Shown here: positions 6,649 through 15,893 of the stretch, piece after piece | How the letters are laid out: every line of letters begins with the position of its first letter | Position numbering within the stretch: the first letter of the stretch is position 1 | Position numbers and translations under genes: made by a program | Assembly: GCA_003534295.1 (NCBI GenBank) | Contig: DPDV01000015.1 | Coordinates: 1 to 58,036 of the forward strand | Direction: 5' to 3' | DNA: 58,036 nt | Source of the DNA: Clostridiales bacterium | Lineage (GTDB): Bacteria > Bacillota > Clostridia > TANB77 > CAG-508 | Notes under the pieces: model-generated | What the model saw: the letters and a program-made list of their open reading frames with translations, nothing else | Told to the model about the DNA's origin: nothing | Database searches by the model: none

Positions 6649-9081
6649 ATGAAGTATAAAGATGTAATTGAAAAAATGTCTTTGGAAGAGAAGGCAAGTT
6701 TGTGTGTTGGTAATGATTATTGGCATAGCCTTGAACTTGAAAAGTATGGGATTCCTAAGATTACTATGTCAGATGGACCTCATGGGTTGAGGGTTCAAAA
6801 AACTAAGGCTGATAATCTTGGTATAAATGAAAGTGAGATCTCTACGTGTTTTCCTGCTTCTGCTAGTTTAGGTAATACTTGGAATAGAGAGTTGATTTAT
6901 TTATTAGGAAAAACTTTGGGAAAAGAGGCTAGAAAAGAAGAGGTTAATATTGTTTTAGGTCCTGCTATTAATATAAAGAGAAGTCCTTTGTGTGGTAGAA
7001 ACTTTGAGTATTTTTCTGAGGATTCTTATTTAACAGGAATTCTTGGCATAGAATATGTGAAGGGACTTCAAAGTGAAAATGTTGGAGCTTGTGTAAAACA
7101 TTTTGCTGTTAATAATCAAGAGAATAGAAGAAGAACTATTGATGTGGTTATTGATGAAAGAGCTTTGAGAGAAGTGTATTTAAAGGCTTTTGAAATGATT
7201 ATAAAAAATGCTAAACCTTGGTCTATTATGAGTGCTTATAATAAGGCTAATGGCGAATATTGTAGTGAGAATCAACATTTATTAAATGATATTTTAAGAA
7301 AAGAATGGAATTTTGATGGGATTGTTATTTCTGATTGGGGTGCTGAAAATGATAGAGTTAAAGGATTGAAAGCTACTCATGAGTTGGAAATGCCTGGTGG
7401 AAGAGGTAATGGTGCCAAAGAAATTATTGAGGCTGTTAAGAATGGAGAAATTTCTGAAACAGAGTTAAATGAAGCTGTTGATAGAATTATTAATATTGCT
7501 AGAAAGGGAAGTAATCAGTTTGCATATGATGAAAAGTTAGGAGCATATCTAGAAATGAATAAAGCCGGTAAAGAAACTTCTTTTGAATATGATCAGAAGG
7601 TTCATCATGAGATTGCTGAGAAAATTGCTAAAGAGACAATTGTATTATTAAAAAACGATAATAATATTCTTCCTATAAAAAATAAGAAAATTGCTGTTAT
7701 AGGTGATATGGCCAAAACTCCAAGATATCAAGGTGCGGGAAGTTCGACTATTAATCCATATAAGATTGAAAATGCTTATGATAACTTGGTTCAAAATGGA
7801 ATTGATGTTGAATATGCTCAAGGATATGAAAGAATTGAGTCTGAAAATGATGAAAAGTTGAGAAGTGAAGCTATTAAAGTTGCTAAGAATAATGACGTTG
7901 TATTTGTGTTTGCAGGCCTTACAGAGAATTATGAATCTGAAGGTGTTGATAGAGAAACTTTAGATATGCCTGAAAATCAAAATAAATTAATTGATGAAAT
8001 TTGTAATGTTAATGAAAATGTTATTGTTGTTTTGTCAAATGGTTCTCCTATATTGATGTCTTGGAAAGATAAAGTTAAAGGAATTTTAGCAGGATACATT
8101 GGTGGAGAAGCTGGCGGAAAAGCTGTTGTCGATTGCATTCTTGGTAATGTGAATCCAAATGGTAAATTGGCTGAAACTTATCCTAATAAATTAGAAGATA
8201 CTTCTTGTTTTAATAATTATCCTGGAAATGAAATAACTGTTGAATATAAAGAGTCTGTTTATGTGGGATACAAATATTATGACAAGGTTGGAAAAGATGT
8301 GTTATTTCCATTTGGATTTGGTTTGAGCTATACAGAGTTTGAATATTTTGATTTGAAAGTTAATATTGAGAATGAAAAGGTAGACATTAGATTTAAAATA
8401 AAAAATGTTGGAGATGTTGCTGGAAAAGAGATTGCTCAAATATATGTTAAGAAAGCTGATTCTGTAGTATTTAGACCGGATAAAGAATTGAGAGATTTTG
8501 CTAAGGTTGATTTAAATCCAGGTGAAGAAAAAGATGTTCATATAGTTCTTGATAGAGATTGTTTTGAATATTATGATATTGAAAATGATAGATGGCAAGT
8601 TGAGGCTGGAGAATATGAGATTTTAGTTGGAAAATCAAGTAGAAATATTGTTTTGAATGACAAAGTAGTAATTAATTCAGATGATGTTTGTGTAAAGAAA
8701 GAATTTTGCGAAAAATATTATACTGGTGATGTTCAAAACGTTACTGATGAAGAATTTGAAAAATTGATTGGAAGGGAGTTGCCAGATAAGGTTTTGAAGA
8801 TTGAAGATATTACGGCTGAAAACACTTTGGAACAGATAAAAAATACTGCGATTGGTAAAGTGATTTATGATAATCAGATTGAGAAAATGAATAAATTATT
8901 GAGAGAGCAAAATGTTAATAAGGCAACTAAGGTTATGATGGATTTACAAAAACCATTAAAGAAATTTTATGAGAAAAAGAGTAGTAAAATTACAAAAGAA
9001 ATGGTTGATGAATTGATTGCAATGGCTAAGAAAGGTGAGTTTTCAGAGAATAATGCATTTGTGAAAGAATATTTAAAGTAG
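6649..9081 (+). CDS. Glycoside hydrolase family 3 (beta-glucosidase-like)
   Basis: An 810-residue GH3 enzyme with no signal peptide, so probably cytoplasmic. The N-terminal barrel holds SDGPHGLRVQ (41-50) and the nucleophile aspartate in VISDWG (D229). The alpha/beta sandwich (about 340-560) contains ESEGVDRETLDMP, the usual acid/base-region signature. A fibronectin-III-like domain follows (about 585-660), and the last 110 residues form a lysine-rich helical tail. It would cleave beta-linked oligosaccharides that have been imported. ATG 6649 follows GAAAGGGAA. Codon use (frequent TTG, GTT, GGT) differs from the TTA/ATA/GGA bias of the cargo regions, suggesting a resident chromosomal gene. Confidence 0.92.
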   Translation: MKYKDVIEKMSLEEKASLCVGNDYWHSLELEKYGIPKITMSDGPHGLRVQKTKADNLGINESEISTCFPASASLGNTWNRELIYLLGKTLGKEARKEEVNIVLGPAINIKRSPLCGRNFEYFSEDSYLTGILGIEYVKGLQSENVGACVKHFAVNNQENRRRTIDVVIDERALREVYLKAFEMIIKNAKPWSIMSAYNKANGEYCSENQHLLNDILRKEWNFDGIVISDWGAENDRVKGLKATHELEMPGGRGNGAKEIIEAVKNGEISETELNEAVDRIINIARKGSNQFAYDEKLGAYLEMNKAGKETSFEYDQKVHHEIAEKIAKETIVLLKNDNNILPIKNKKIAVIGDMAKTPRYQGAGSSTINPYKIENAYDNLVQNGIDVEYAQGYERIESENDEKLRSEAIKVAKNNDVVFVFAGLTENYESEGVDRETLDMPENQNKLIDEICNVNENVIVVLSNGSPILMSWKDKVKGILAGYIGGEAGGKAVVDCILGNVNPNGKLAETYPNKLEDTSCFNNYPGNEITVEYKESVYVGYKYYDKVGKDVLFPFGFGLSYTEFEYFDLKVNIENEKVDIRFKIKNVGDVAGKEIAQIYVKKADSVVFRPDKELRDFAKVDLNPGEEKDVHIVLDRDCFEYYDIENDRWQVEAGEYEILVGKSSRNIVLNDKVVINSDDVCVKKEFCEKYYTGDVQNVTDEEFEKLIGRELPDKVLKIEDITAENTLEQIKNTAIGKVIYDNQIEKMNKLLREQNVNKATKVMMDLQKPLKKFYEKKSSKITKEMVDELIAMAKKGEFSENNAFVKEYLK

Positions 9082-9109
9082 TAAAAAGTTGGAATGAAAG
9101 GACTTGAAG

Positions 9110-9947
9110 ATGATAAAAGCAGTTTTTATTGATATAGATGAAACACTAACAAATAGTCAAAGAGAGGTTACTGAAAAGACAAAATTAGAAATAAAAAAAT
9201 GTGTAGAAAATGGTGTAAAAATAATTTTGACTTCTGGAAGATCTCGTAGAGAGGCTATGGATTTTCAAGAACAGATTGGCACAAGTCCATATATAGTTTC
9301 TTCAAATGGCGCTTCTGCCTATGATGCAGAAAATGGAGTTGAAATTTATAATGAGAGAATTGATCCTCAAATGGTGCTTCAATTAATAAAACATTCAAGA
9401 GAGAATGGATATAGAATAAAATTGAACTATAAGGATCTTTTAGTTATGAATGAAGCTGCTTATCCAGATGAAAAGGACAAGGAAGTTTCTTATGAAGAAT
9501 TAGAAAGGGTTGCAGTAGAGGAGCAAGTTGTTTAGTTTGTTATTACAAGTACTGATTTTGAGAAAATGAAGGTTTTTAGAGATTATATAAAAAATGAATG
9601 TGTAGGAATAGCTGTTGCAAATGAGTCTAAACGTTTTAAAAATCCTGATTTGAAGCCAAGTAGAAATTATTATTGCGATGTTGCTTCTGTTAAGGTTTCT
9701 AAAGGAAATGCTGTTAAAGCTGTTTGTGAATATTTTGAAATTAAACCTGAAGAAATAGTTACAATAGGTGATGGAGAAAATGATTTGTCAATGTTTGAAT
9801 TAACTCCAAATTCTGTTGCTATGGGAAATTCATTGCCCGAAATAAAAGAAAAAGCTAATTATGTTACGGCTTCAAATGATGAAGATGAGGGTAGCTAAGG
9901 TGCTAGGGTTTATCATTAAAGTTAATGAAAAAGAGATGCCAATTTGA
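9110..9947 (+). pseudogene. Cof-type HAD sugar phosphatase with an internal TAG and a 3' frameshift
   Basis: The ATG at 9110 follows GAAAGGA. HAD motif I is FIDIDETLTNSQ, motif II is ILTSGRSR, and motifs III/IV are SKGNAVKAV and IGDGENDLSMF. The frame is closed by TAG at 9533-9535 after AVEEQVV, and reopens as FVITSTDFEKMKVF. A second lesion near 9888 shifts DEDEG out of frame with the expected VAKVLGFIIK tail, which is readable from 9891. Corrected length is about 265-275 residues, normal for Cof-like proteins. The gene sits 22 bases after the GH3 gene, consistent with sugar metabolism. Confidence 0.8.
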
Positions 9948-9965
9948 AATTGACATCTCTTTTTG
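9930..9965 (+). terminator. Rho-independent terminator
   Basis: AAAGAGATG pairs with CATCTCTTT around an inner CAAT/ATTG pair, with a short T-run. It ends the GH3-HAD transcription unit. Confidence 0.75.
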
Positions 9966-10395
9966 TTGGTTAAAAGACTACGAACCAACTGTTTACACTC
10001 ATAAAAACAAAGATTTCATTGCTCCATAACATCCAGCATGGGAAGAATTGCTTCCAAAAACATCCTAAAATTGCATAAATGTTCAGCAAACTAAATCTTC
10101 TATAAATGGCTAAATACCAACAAAAGCTTAAACTTTCATAAATCTTCAAAAGTGCCTTTGCCGGCGCTCATAACCCGGATACCAATGATTTGATACTAGA
10201 CTCGGAAAATATAATAAAATGAAGCATTTGCTAGATTTTGGCAGGTGCTTTTTTCTTGCGTTTTCAAGTGAAAATGTCACACTTTGGTCACAATTATGGC
10301 GAGAGTTGACTGAGTTAGACAAGTTTTAACAATAAATTTGTTGGAATTATGCACAGGGAGTGGTATAATTGGGGAAATTGAGAGGAGAGATTTAT
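9966..10395. other. Intergenic junction block with a CTCATAACCCG tract
   Basis: No gene. AAAAGACTACGAAC at about 9973, AAATGTTC near 10078 and CTCATAACCCG at 10167-10177 occur in the same order at 41407-41585, at similar spacing. I read the two blocks as decayed copies of an integration junction. CTCATAACCC is the anticodon-loop sequence of an initiator-type tRNA, but no tRNA is present. A leader hairpin and the AGGAGAG ribosome site of the next gene end the stretch. Confidence 0.5.
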
Positions 10396-10869
10396 ATGGA
10401 TATAACAATTGATGTAGATGATTATAAGTTGAATGTAAGAGCAGCAGGAGTAATGATTCATAATGGTAAAATTTTGGTTCATAGAAATGTTAATTCTGAC
10501 CATTATGCCCTAATTGGAGGAAGAGTTGAAATAGGAGAAAGTTCAGCTAATACAATTAAAAGAGAAATTAAAGAAGAACTAGGAAAAGACATTGAAATAA
10601 CAGGATATATATCAACAATTGAAAATTTTTTTGAGATGAAAGGTTCAAAATATCATGAGATAATGTTTGTACATAAGATAGAATTTACAAATGAAGAAGA
10701 TAAAAAAATAGAATATATAATGAAAAATGTTGAAGGAAAAGATTATTTACAATATGAATGGATAGATTTAGATAAAATAGAAGAATATCCATTGTTACCA
10801 AAAGCAATAAAAGATGTCTTAAAAGAAAATAAATTTCCAATACATAAAATAAATAATGATTTAAAATAA
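10396..10869 (+). CDS. Nudix hydrolase
   Basis: A 157-residue Nudix protein from the ATG at 10396, which follows GAGAGGAGAG; an upstream TTG at 10369 has no ribosome site. The Nudix box is GRVEIGESSANTIKREIKEE followed by LGK, close to consensus. The core begins RAAGVMIHNGKILVHRNV. It has a C-terminal WIDLDKIEEYPLLPKAIKD element typical of the ADP-ribose/dNTP-type group. It heads a plus-strand run (methyltransferase, CYTH-Nudix, ASCH) with short spacers. Confidence 0.85.
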   Translation: MDITIDVDDYKLNVRAAGVMIHNGKILVHRNVNSDHYALIGGRVEIGESSANTIKREIKEELGKDIEITGYISTIENFFEMKGSKYHEIMFVHKIEFTNEEDKKIEYIMKNVEGKDYLQYEWIDLDKIEEYPLLPKAIKDVLKENKFPIHKINNDLK

Positions 10870-10880
10870 AGGTGAATTTA

Positions 10881-11462
10881 ATGAAAAATATAGAAAAATA
10901 TTACAATAACACAGAATCAGAAAAGCCTAGAAAAAATGTGCAATACTTGATTGAAAAAGTAAAATATAATCCAGGTAAAGCAATTGAACTAGGTTGTGGT
11001 GCTGGAAACGATACAGTATATTTAATAAAAAATAATTGGAATGTACTTGCAATTGATAGAGAAAGTGTTGAAGAAAGAATTACTAAAAGATTAAATAATG
11101 AAGAGTTAGAAAAATTTAGATTTCAAAAACAAAATTTTGAAAGTCTTGAATTAGAAAAAAATAATTTAATCGTAGCTAATTATTGTCTCCCATTTTGCAA
11201 TAAAAATAATTTTAAAGAATTATGGAATAAGATAAATAATAGTATTTTAAAAGATGGATATTTTGTTGGTAATTTCTTTGGAATTAATGACGAATGGAAA
11301 AGTACAAAAGAAGAAATGACTTTTCTAACAAAAGAGCAGGTAATAGAATTATTTAAAGATTTTGAGATTATAGAATTTAAAGAAGTTGAAAAAGATGGAG
11401 CTACTGGTTTAGGCAAAATGAAGCATTGGCATATATTCAATGTAATAGCAAAGAAAAAATAG
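10881..11462 (+). CDS. Class I SAM-dependent methyltransferase
   Basis: A 193-residue methyltransferase, starting at the ATG at 10881 behind AAAGGTG. The SAM-binding motif I is AIELGCGAGNDTVYLIKNNW, with the acidic end of strand 2 in LAIDRES and motif IV as VANYCLPFC. The C-terminus ends GLGKMKHWHIFNVIAKK, a tail shared by the small tellurite-resistance-like/SAM methyltransferases of clostridia. Substrate unknown. It is 11 bases after the Nudix gene, in the same operon. Confidence 0.85.
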   Translation: MKNIEKYYNNTESEKPRKNVQYLIEKVKYNPGKAIELGCGAGNDTVYLIKNNWNVLAIDRESVEERITKRLNNEELEKFRFQKQNFESLELEKNNLIVANYCLPFCNKNNFKELWNKINNSILKDGYFVGNFFGINDEWKSTKEEMTFLTKEQVIELFKDFEIIEFKEVEKDGATGLGKMKHWHIFNVIAKKK

Positions 11463-11475
11463 AAGGGAGAATAAG

Positions 11476-12465
11476 ATGAGTTTAAAACATAGTAATGAAA
11501 TAACACTAAAAATTAAATGTGAATTAGATGAGTTCTATAATATAGTAGAGGAAAAAGGCTTCAAAATAATAGATAAATTCTCAATGGATGATACATATTT
11601 CGTACCTGAAGAAGTGGAGTTAGGCAAGGTTAATACAAGAGATATTCTATCTAAAGCAGTATTGGTAAGAGATATTATAGGAAAAATGTCAAATAGAAGA
11701 ACAAAACTAATAACATTTAAAATCAAGAACTTTGATGAGTCTGGTAATATATTAAATCAAAAATCTGTTAATTGTAATATTCTAGAAATAGAGGATGCTA
11801 AGAAATTATTAAAAGCAATAGGGTACAAAGAAATTATGAATATAAAAGAAGATGATGTAGTATACGAAAAAGATGGATTTCAATTAGCAATTAAAGATAT
11901 AAAAAATGGAGATAATTTAATAGAAATAGAAACAGAAGAAAACAAGGAATTAGATACTGTAGAAAAATTAATTCAAAAAGTTAATAAAATAGGGATACCA
12001 GTTTATACAGATAATTATTTTGTGAAAAAAGCAGAAATAGAATTAGATAAGATAATAAGTAAAAGTACTAATAAAGAAAGAGAAAAATCTTGTGGATGCA
12101 TTATAATAAAGGACAATAAAGTACTATTAATTAAGCAAACAAAAGGACATTGGGGATTCCCAAAAGGACATGTGGAAAAAAATGAAACAGAGATTGAAAC
12201 TGCAATTAGAGAAGTAAAAGAAGAAACAAATTTAGACGTAGAAATTGATGCTAATAAAAGATATACAATGGAATATGTAACAGATAAAGGAAAACTAAAA
12301 CAAGTAGTATTATTTATTGCCAAATGTATAGGTGGAGAGATAAAAGCACAGGAATGTGAAGTGAATGATATAAAATGGTTAGATTTTGATGAGGCAATTG
12401 AAACAATTACATATGATAATACTAGAGAATTATTTAAAGAAATATTTAAAGAGAAAAAAATATGA
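11476..12465 (+). CDS. CYTH-like domain fused to a Nudix hydrolase domain
   Basis: A 329-residue, apparently intact fusion. Residues 1-195 resemble the CYTH/adenylyl-cyclase-2 fold: an EITLKIKCELDEF start (the ExExK pattern is only partly kept), charged beta strands, FQLAIKDIKNGDNLIEIETE and a YTDNYF end. Residues 203-329 are a Nudix domain starting KSCGCIIIKDNKVLLIKQTK, with the box GHVEKNETEIETAIREVKEE followed by TNL, as in the bis(5'-nucleosyl)-tetraphosphatase/MutT group. CYTH proteins act on triphosphates, so a joint role in nucleotide or inorganic polyphosphate processing is possible but inferred. AGGGAG precedes ATG 11476. Confidence 0.8.
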   Translation: MSLKHSNEITLKIKCELDEFYNIVEEKGFKIIDKFSMDDTYFVPEEVELGKVNTRDILSKAVLVRDIIGKMSNRRTKLITFKIKNFDESGNILNQKSVNCNILEIEDAKKLLKAIGYKEIMNIKEDDVVYEKDGFQLAIKDIKNGDNLIEIETEENKELDTVEKLIQKVNKIGIPVYTDNYFVKKAEIELDKIISKSTNKEREKSCGCIIIKDNKVLLIKQTKGHWGFPKGHVEKNETEIETAIREVKEETNLDVEIDANKRYTMEYVTDKGKLKQVVLFIAKCIGGEIKAQECEVNDIKWLDFDEAIETITYDNTRELFKEIFKEKKI

Positions 12466-12845
12466 AAGTATTAACAATAAAACAACCTTGGGCAACACTA
12501 ATAATGCAAGGAGATAAAAGATTTGAATTTAGAAGTTGGCAAACTAAATATAGAGGAGATTTATTAATACATGCAGGAAAAGGAATAGATAAAGAAGCAA
12601 TGAAAAGATTAGCAAAATATATTCCAAAAGATATGCCAAGTGGAAAAATATTAGGAAAAGTAATATTAGTAGATTGCATAAAATGTGATGATGATTTCAA
12701 AGGAAAATGTTTAAAAGAGAATAAAGATGTTTATGCTAAAAGCACATTTATTGAAAAATTTGCATGGCAGCTAGAAAATGCAGAAGTATTTGATGAACCG
12801 ATAGAGGCAAAAGGAAAAATGAGTTTGTGGGAGTATGATATATGA
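12462..12845 (+). CDS. ASCH-domain protein
   Basis: A 127-residue ASCH protein: MKVLTIKQPWATLIMQGDKR, then FEFRSWQTKYRGDLLIHAGK, and GKILGKVILVDCIKCD. This is the classic ASCH sequence proposed to bind RNA or modified nucleosides; no enzymatic activity is assigned. It overlaps the CYTH-Nudix gene by 4 bases (ATGA), so it is translationally coupled. Its association with Nudix genes repeats the arrangement at 2.2-3.5 kb. Confidence 0.88.
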   Translation: MKVLTIKQPWATLIMQGDKRFEFRSWQTKYRGDLLIHAGKGIDKEAMKRLAKYIPKDMPSGKILGKVILVDCIKCDDDFKGKCLKENKDVYAKSTFIEKFAWQLENAEVFDEPIEAKGKMSLWEYDI

Positions 12846-13074
12846 AAAATAATTTTCTCACTTATTAAAGTAATCTAGAAGGCAAATTTGAAGTCTAAAT
12901 TGAAAAATTCCTAAATTTTTTTAAAAATTCATCTATTTAAATGGACAAAAGAACTTAAATTATATAACATAATAATTAAGAAAAATCTGTTATAAATAAA
13001 AGCGTTTTGGTTTAAAACATATACAAAAATAGAAAAATATGTTAAAATTGTAATATATGTTTTAGGAGGAATAT

Positions 13075-13896
13075 ATGGTTAGAATAGTTGTTTTAAATGA
13101 TAATAGAAAAAATAATCCACAATTAGAAAATGAACATGGACTTTCATTATATATTGAAGTTGATGGATATAAAATTTTGTTAGATGCAGGACAAACTGAT
13201 ATATTTAAGAAAAATGCTAAAAAATTAGGTGTAAATTTAGATGATCTAGATACAATCGTATTAAGTCATGGACATTATGACCATGGAAATGGTTTAAAAC
13301 ATATAGATAAAAAGATTCCTTTAATATGCTGTCCGGGATGCGATTGTTATAGAGTAAGTAAAAGAACAGGAAATTATGGAGGATTAAATCAAAAGGTAGA
13401 AGAATTATCAGAAAAGTTTGATTTAATACAAACTACAGAACCATATAAAATAACAGAAAATATTTTCTTTTTAGGTCAAATAGAAAGAAAAACTGATTTT
13501 GAAACAAAGAGTTTTCCAATGACAAAAGAAGATGGCACTGATGATGCAGCAATAGATGACACAGGGATTGCAATAAAGACTTCAAAAGGTTTAATTGTAA
13601 TATCAGGTTGTGCACATAGTGGAATATGCAATACGGTTGAATTTGCAAAAAAAATAACAGGTGAAAGAAATATACTGGCAGTTATAGGAGGTTTTCACTT
13701 AAAGAATGTGGATGAAAGTACTTTAGAAACAATATCATATATGCAAAATAATAATGTACAAGGAGTTTATTTAGCACATTGTACATCAGATGAAGTTTGT
13801 CAGGAATTTGAGAAACGTATGCCATATAGAGCAACAACAATGAAAGTAGGAGAAGAATATTTATTAGACCAAAAACAAGTAGAAAGAGAGATTTAA
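13075..13896 (+). CDS. MBL-fold metallohydrolase
   Basis: A 273-residue metallo-beta-lactamase fold protein. The metal motif is LSHGHYDHGNGL (HxHxDH), with later ligands in SGCAHSGICNT, GGFHLKN and LAHCTSDE. The pattern (NDNRKNNPQLENEHGLSLYI and DAGQTD) places it in the 7,8-dihydropterin-phosphate-synthase-like branch of MBL hydrolases, whose members in clostridia are of unknown substrate. The ATG at 13075 follows AGGAGG. It is paired with the LysR gene beginning 2 bases later. Confidence 0.88.
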   Translation: MVRIVVLNDNRKNNPQLENEHGLSLYIEVDGYKILLDAGQTDIFKKNAKKLGVNLDDLDTIVLSHGHYDHGNGLKHIDKKIPLICCPGCDCYRVSKRTGNYGGLNQKVEELSEKFDLIQTTEPYKITENIFFLGQIERKTDFETKSFPMTKEDGTDDAAIDDTGIAIKTSKGLIVISGCAHSGICNTVEFAKKITGERNILAVIGGFHLKNVDESTLETISYMQNNNVQGVYLAHCTSDEVCQEFEKRMPYRATTMKVGEEYLLDQKQVEREI

Positions 13897-13898
13897 AT

Positions 13899-14789
13899 AT
13901 GGTAGACTTAGAATTATATAGAATATTTACAATTGTTGCAAACGAGAAAAATATAACAAAGGCAAGTGAAAAATTAAATATTTCTCAGCCAGCTGTTACA
14001 AAACACATTAAAAATTTAGAAAATGCTCTTGAATTAAGATTATTTAATAGAACTAATCATGGAATAGAATTAACTTCTGATGGTCAAAAAATATATGAAG
14101 AAGCAAAAGAAGCGGTAGAAACGCTAAATAGTATTTTTGTTAAATATGGAAAAAACAGAAATATAAATTTAGGAGTACATGTAAGTATGTACAAAATGTT
14201 TAGTAAAATATTAACTAAATTTTCTAATATTAATGAGAATATTACAATTAATATATCTGATACAGATTTAATAAATATGTTAGCTCCAGATTTATCTGAT
14301 ATGATAGCTAAACTAGAAAATGAAAAACTTGATATTATTATTTCAAAAAAAACAGATAACTATAATCATAATAAAATAGAATTTATAAAGGTTGGAGAAA
14401 TTCAAGATATTTTAGTAGTTAATAATGATTCAAAATTATTAGGCAAGCAAATTGGAATTGAAGATATCATAGGTATGCAAATATGTTTGCCTAGAAAAGG
14501 GTCTGCAACAACCAATAATTTTCTCAAAGCACTAGAAATTGAAGAAGACAAATTAGTAAATGCAAAATATATTACATATAATGCCATGTTGGATATTATT
14601 GAGGATGATAATGAAATTATAGGACTTATAAGTAAGGAATATATAGAAAAAGAATTGAATAATAAAGAAATATCAGAGTTGACAACAGAATTTAAAATTC
14701 CACCGATAGAATATGGTATATATATAAATAAAAAAAATAAGTTTAAAGAATTAAATCAATTAGTAAAATTTATAAGAGAAAACAAATAA
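13899..14789 (+). CDS. LysR-family transcriptional regulator
   Basis: A 296-residue LysR protein. The N-terminal helix-turn-helix is clear: MVDLELYRIFTIVANEKNIT, ASEKLNISQPAVTKHIKNLE and LRLFNRTNHGIELTSDG. The C-terminal effector-binding region is normal length. It lies 2 bases after the MBL-fold gene in the same direction, so it probably regulates that gene and itself, a layout less common than the usual divergent LysR arrangement. It is followed by a strong terminator. Confidence 0.9.
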   Translation: MVDLELYRIFTIVANEKNITKASEKLNISQPAVTKHIKNLENALELRLFNRTNHGIELTSDGQKIYEEAKEAVETLNSIFVKYGKNRNINLGVHVSMYKMFSKILTKFSNINENITINISDTDLINMLAPDLSDMIAKLENEKLDIIISKKTDNYNHNKIEFIKVGEIQDILVVNNDSKLLGKQIGIEDIIGMQICLPRKGSATTNNFLKALEIEEDKLVNAKYITYNAMLDIIEDDNEIIGLISKEYIEKELNNKEISELTTEFKIPPIEYGIYINKKNKFKELNQLVKFIRENK

Positions 14790-14793
14790 GAAA

Positions 14794-14833
14794 ATAGAGT
14801 TATAACCTTTGGTTATAATTCTATAATTTTTTT
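14794..14833 (+). terminator. Rho-independent terminator after the MBL-LysR pair
   Basis: ATAGAGTTATAACC-TTT-GGTTATAATTCTAT is followed by AATTTTTTT, a near-perfect stem with a T-run. Confidence 0.85.
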
Positions 14834-14896
14834 GTATTTCACATAATATACGAATCGGTTTATAATATAATTAAGATAAATCGAGGAGGTAAAAAA

Positions 14897-15085
14897 ATGA
14901 AAAAACATAATTCTATAAAATTTAGTAGATGTGTACCACTTCCTATCGGATATAAATTAGCAGTATGCCCAATATGTGGAGGTATACATTTAACAGGAAC
15001 ATTATTAAATGAAAGTGTAGATGAGCAAGATCCAGATATAATGTGTAAAGATTGCGGTAATATAATTAGTGAAGCCATAGTTTAG
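14897..15085 (+). CDS. Small zinc-ribbon protein (62 residues)
   Basis: The protein has two CxxC knuckles, VCPICGG (residues 28-34) and MCKDCGN (near 49-55), the usual arrangement for binding one zinc. A clean AGGAGG precedes the ATG at 14897. I do not recognise a family. It is 16 bases upstream of the next small gene and probably cotranscribed with it. Function unknown. Confidence 0.7.
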   Translation: MKKHNSIKFSRCVPLPIGYKLAVCPICGGIHLTGTLLNESVDEQDPDIMCKDCGNIISEAIV

Positions 15086-15101
15086 AAAGCGAGGAAATAA
15101 T

Positions 15102-15590
15102 ATGAATGAAGAACTAAGAAGAAGAATAAAAAATTTTGCCGAAGCAGATTACCCAAGAGTTGGAGAGCATATATCATTAATAGAGTGTTTAAAAACAATT
15201 ACAAAAGACCCTAGCTTTAATTTAGAAGGTGAATCAACAAGTGTATTAATTAATAATAGAGAATTTGAACTTATTGATGTATATTGTCCTGATTTAGGAG
15301 AAGCAAATTCATTTTTATGGGACGAATCAGCAAAGATATATTTAAAACATGGAATGTATGTTATTGAATATGTTTTTGATGACACATCCGATGAAATAAG
15401 TAGAGCAGTCATTTATGAAGGAAATGAAAATGGTTATATTGAAATAAAAGGCAAAAAATATAGGCCGATTAGTTTTTTAGATAAAAAGAAAGCTAACGAT
15501 ATAGATGAAGTCTCACCAGACGATTACCATAATTTGACCACTTTTTTGACCACAACCAAAACGAAAAACAAAGGAAATAAAGAGAAATAA
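15102..15590 (+). CDS. Hypothetical protein with an integrase-like C-terminal tail
   Basis: A 162-residue acidic protein with no motif I know (NFAEADYPRVGEHISLIECL, VLINNREFELIDVYCPD). The final residues, NLTTFLTTTKTKNKG, are unlike the rest and look like the threonine-rich tail of many clostridial tyrosine integrases. The last coding bases therefore may be imported from a junction at about 15.53 kb. The stop is followed by the first junction hairpin. GCGAGGAAAT precedes the ATG. Confidence 0.6.
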   Translation: MNEELRRRIKNFAEADYPRVGEHISLIECLKTITKDPSFNLEGESTSVLINNREFELIDVYCPDLGEANSFLWDESAKIYLKHGMYVIEYVFDDTSDEISRAVIYEGNENGYIEIKGKKYRPISFLDKKKANDIDEVSPDDYHNLTTFLTTTKTKNKGNKEK

Positions 15591-15757
15591 TAAAAAGAGT
15601 GTTGTTCTGAAACCTTACAGAATAGCACTTTTTAATATTCTATGGAAATAACGGGATTTGACCGCTAGTTCTCATAATCCAAAACAAGTAAATAAAAATT
15701 AAATTATAGAATATAGATAGGAGTAAGACTACAAGAAAATAAGTAGTCTTATTTTTG
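15588..15757 (+). repeat. Junction block copy 1: hairpin, CTCATAATCC, second hairpin
   Basis: A hairpin terminator (AAGAGTGTTGTTCTG ... CAGAATAGCACTTTTT, 15594-15635) is followed by CTCATAATCC (15671-15680) and by AAGACTAC ... GTAGTCTT (15726-15752). The same three parts occur in order at 22450-22787. ATACCCCTACC (about 15772-15782) follows here and lies just before the other copy. I take the pair as the left and right ends of a 6.9-kb integrated element. Confidence 0.55.
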
Positions 15758-15893
15758 TACTTTACCCCAGTAAAATACCCCTACCACGATGAAAAGTAAT
15801 AGAATTAATGGTAAACTATGGAATAATTTGTTGATTTATGATAAAATATTGCTAAAAATAAATAACCTATATTAGGTGGCTTGGAGGTACAAT

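Noticed and set aside
6226..6726. 166-codon minus-strand ORF overlapping the GH3 start
   Set aside because: It overlaps a strong gene and consists of AT-rich filler around a short coding-like scar.
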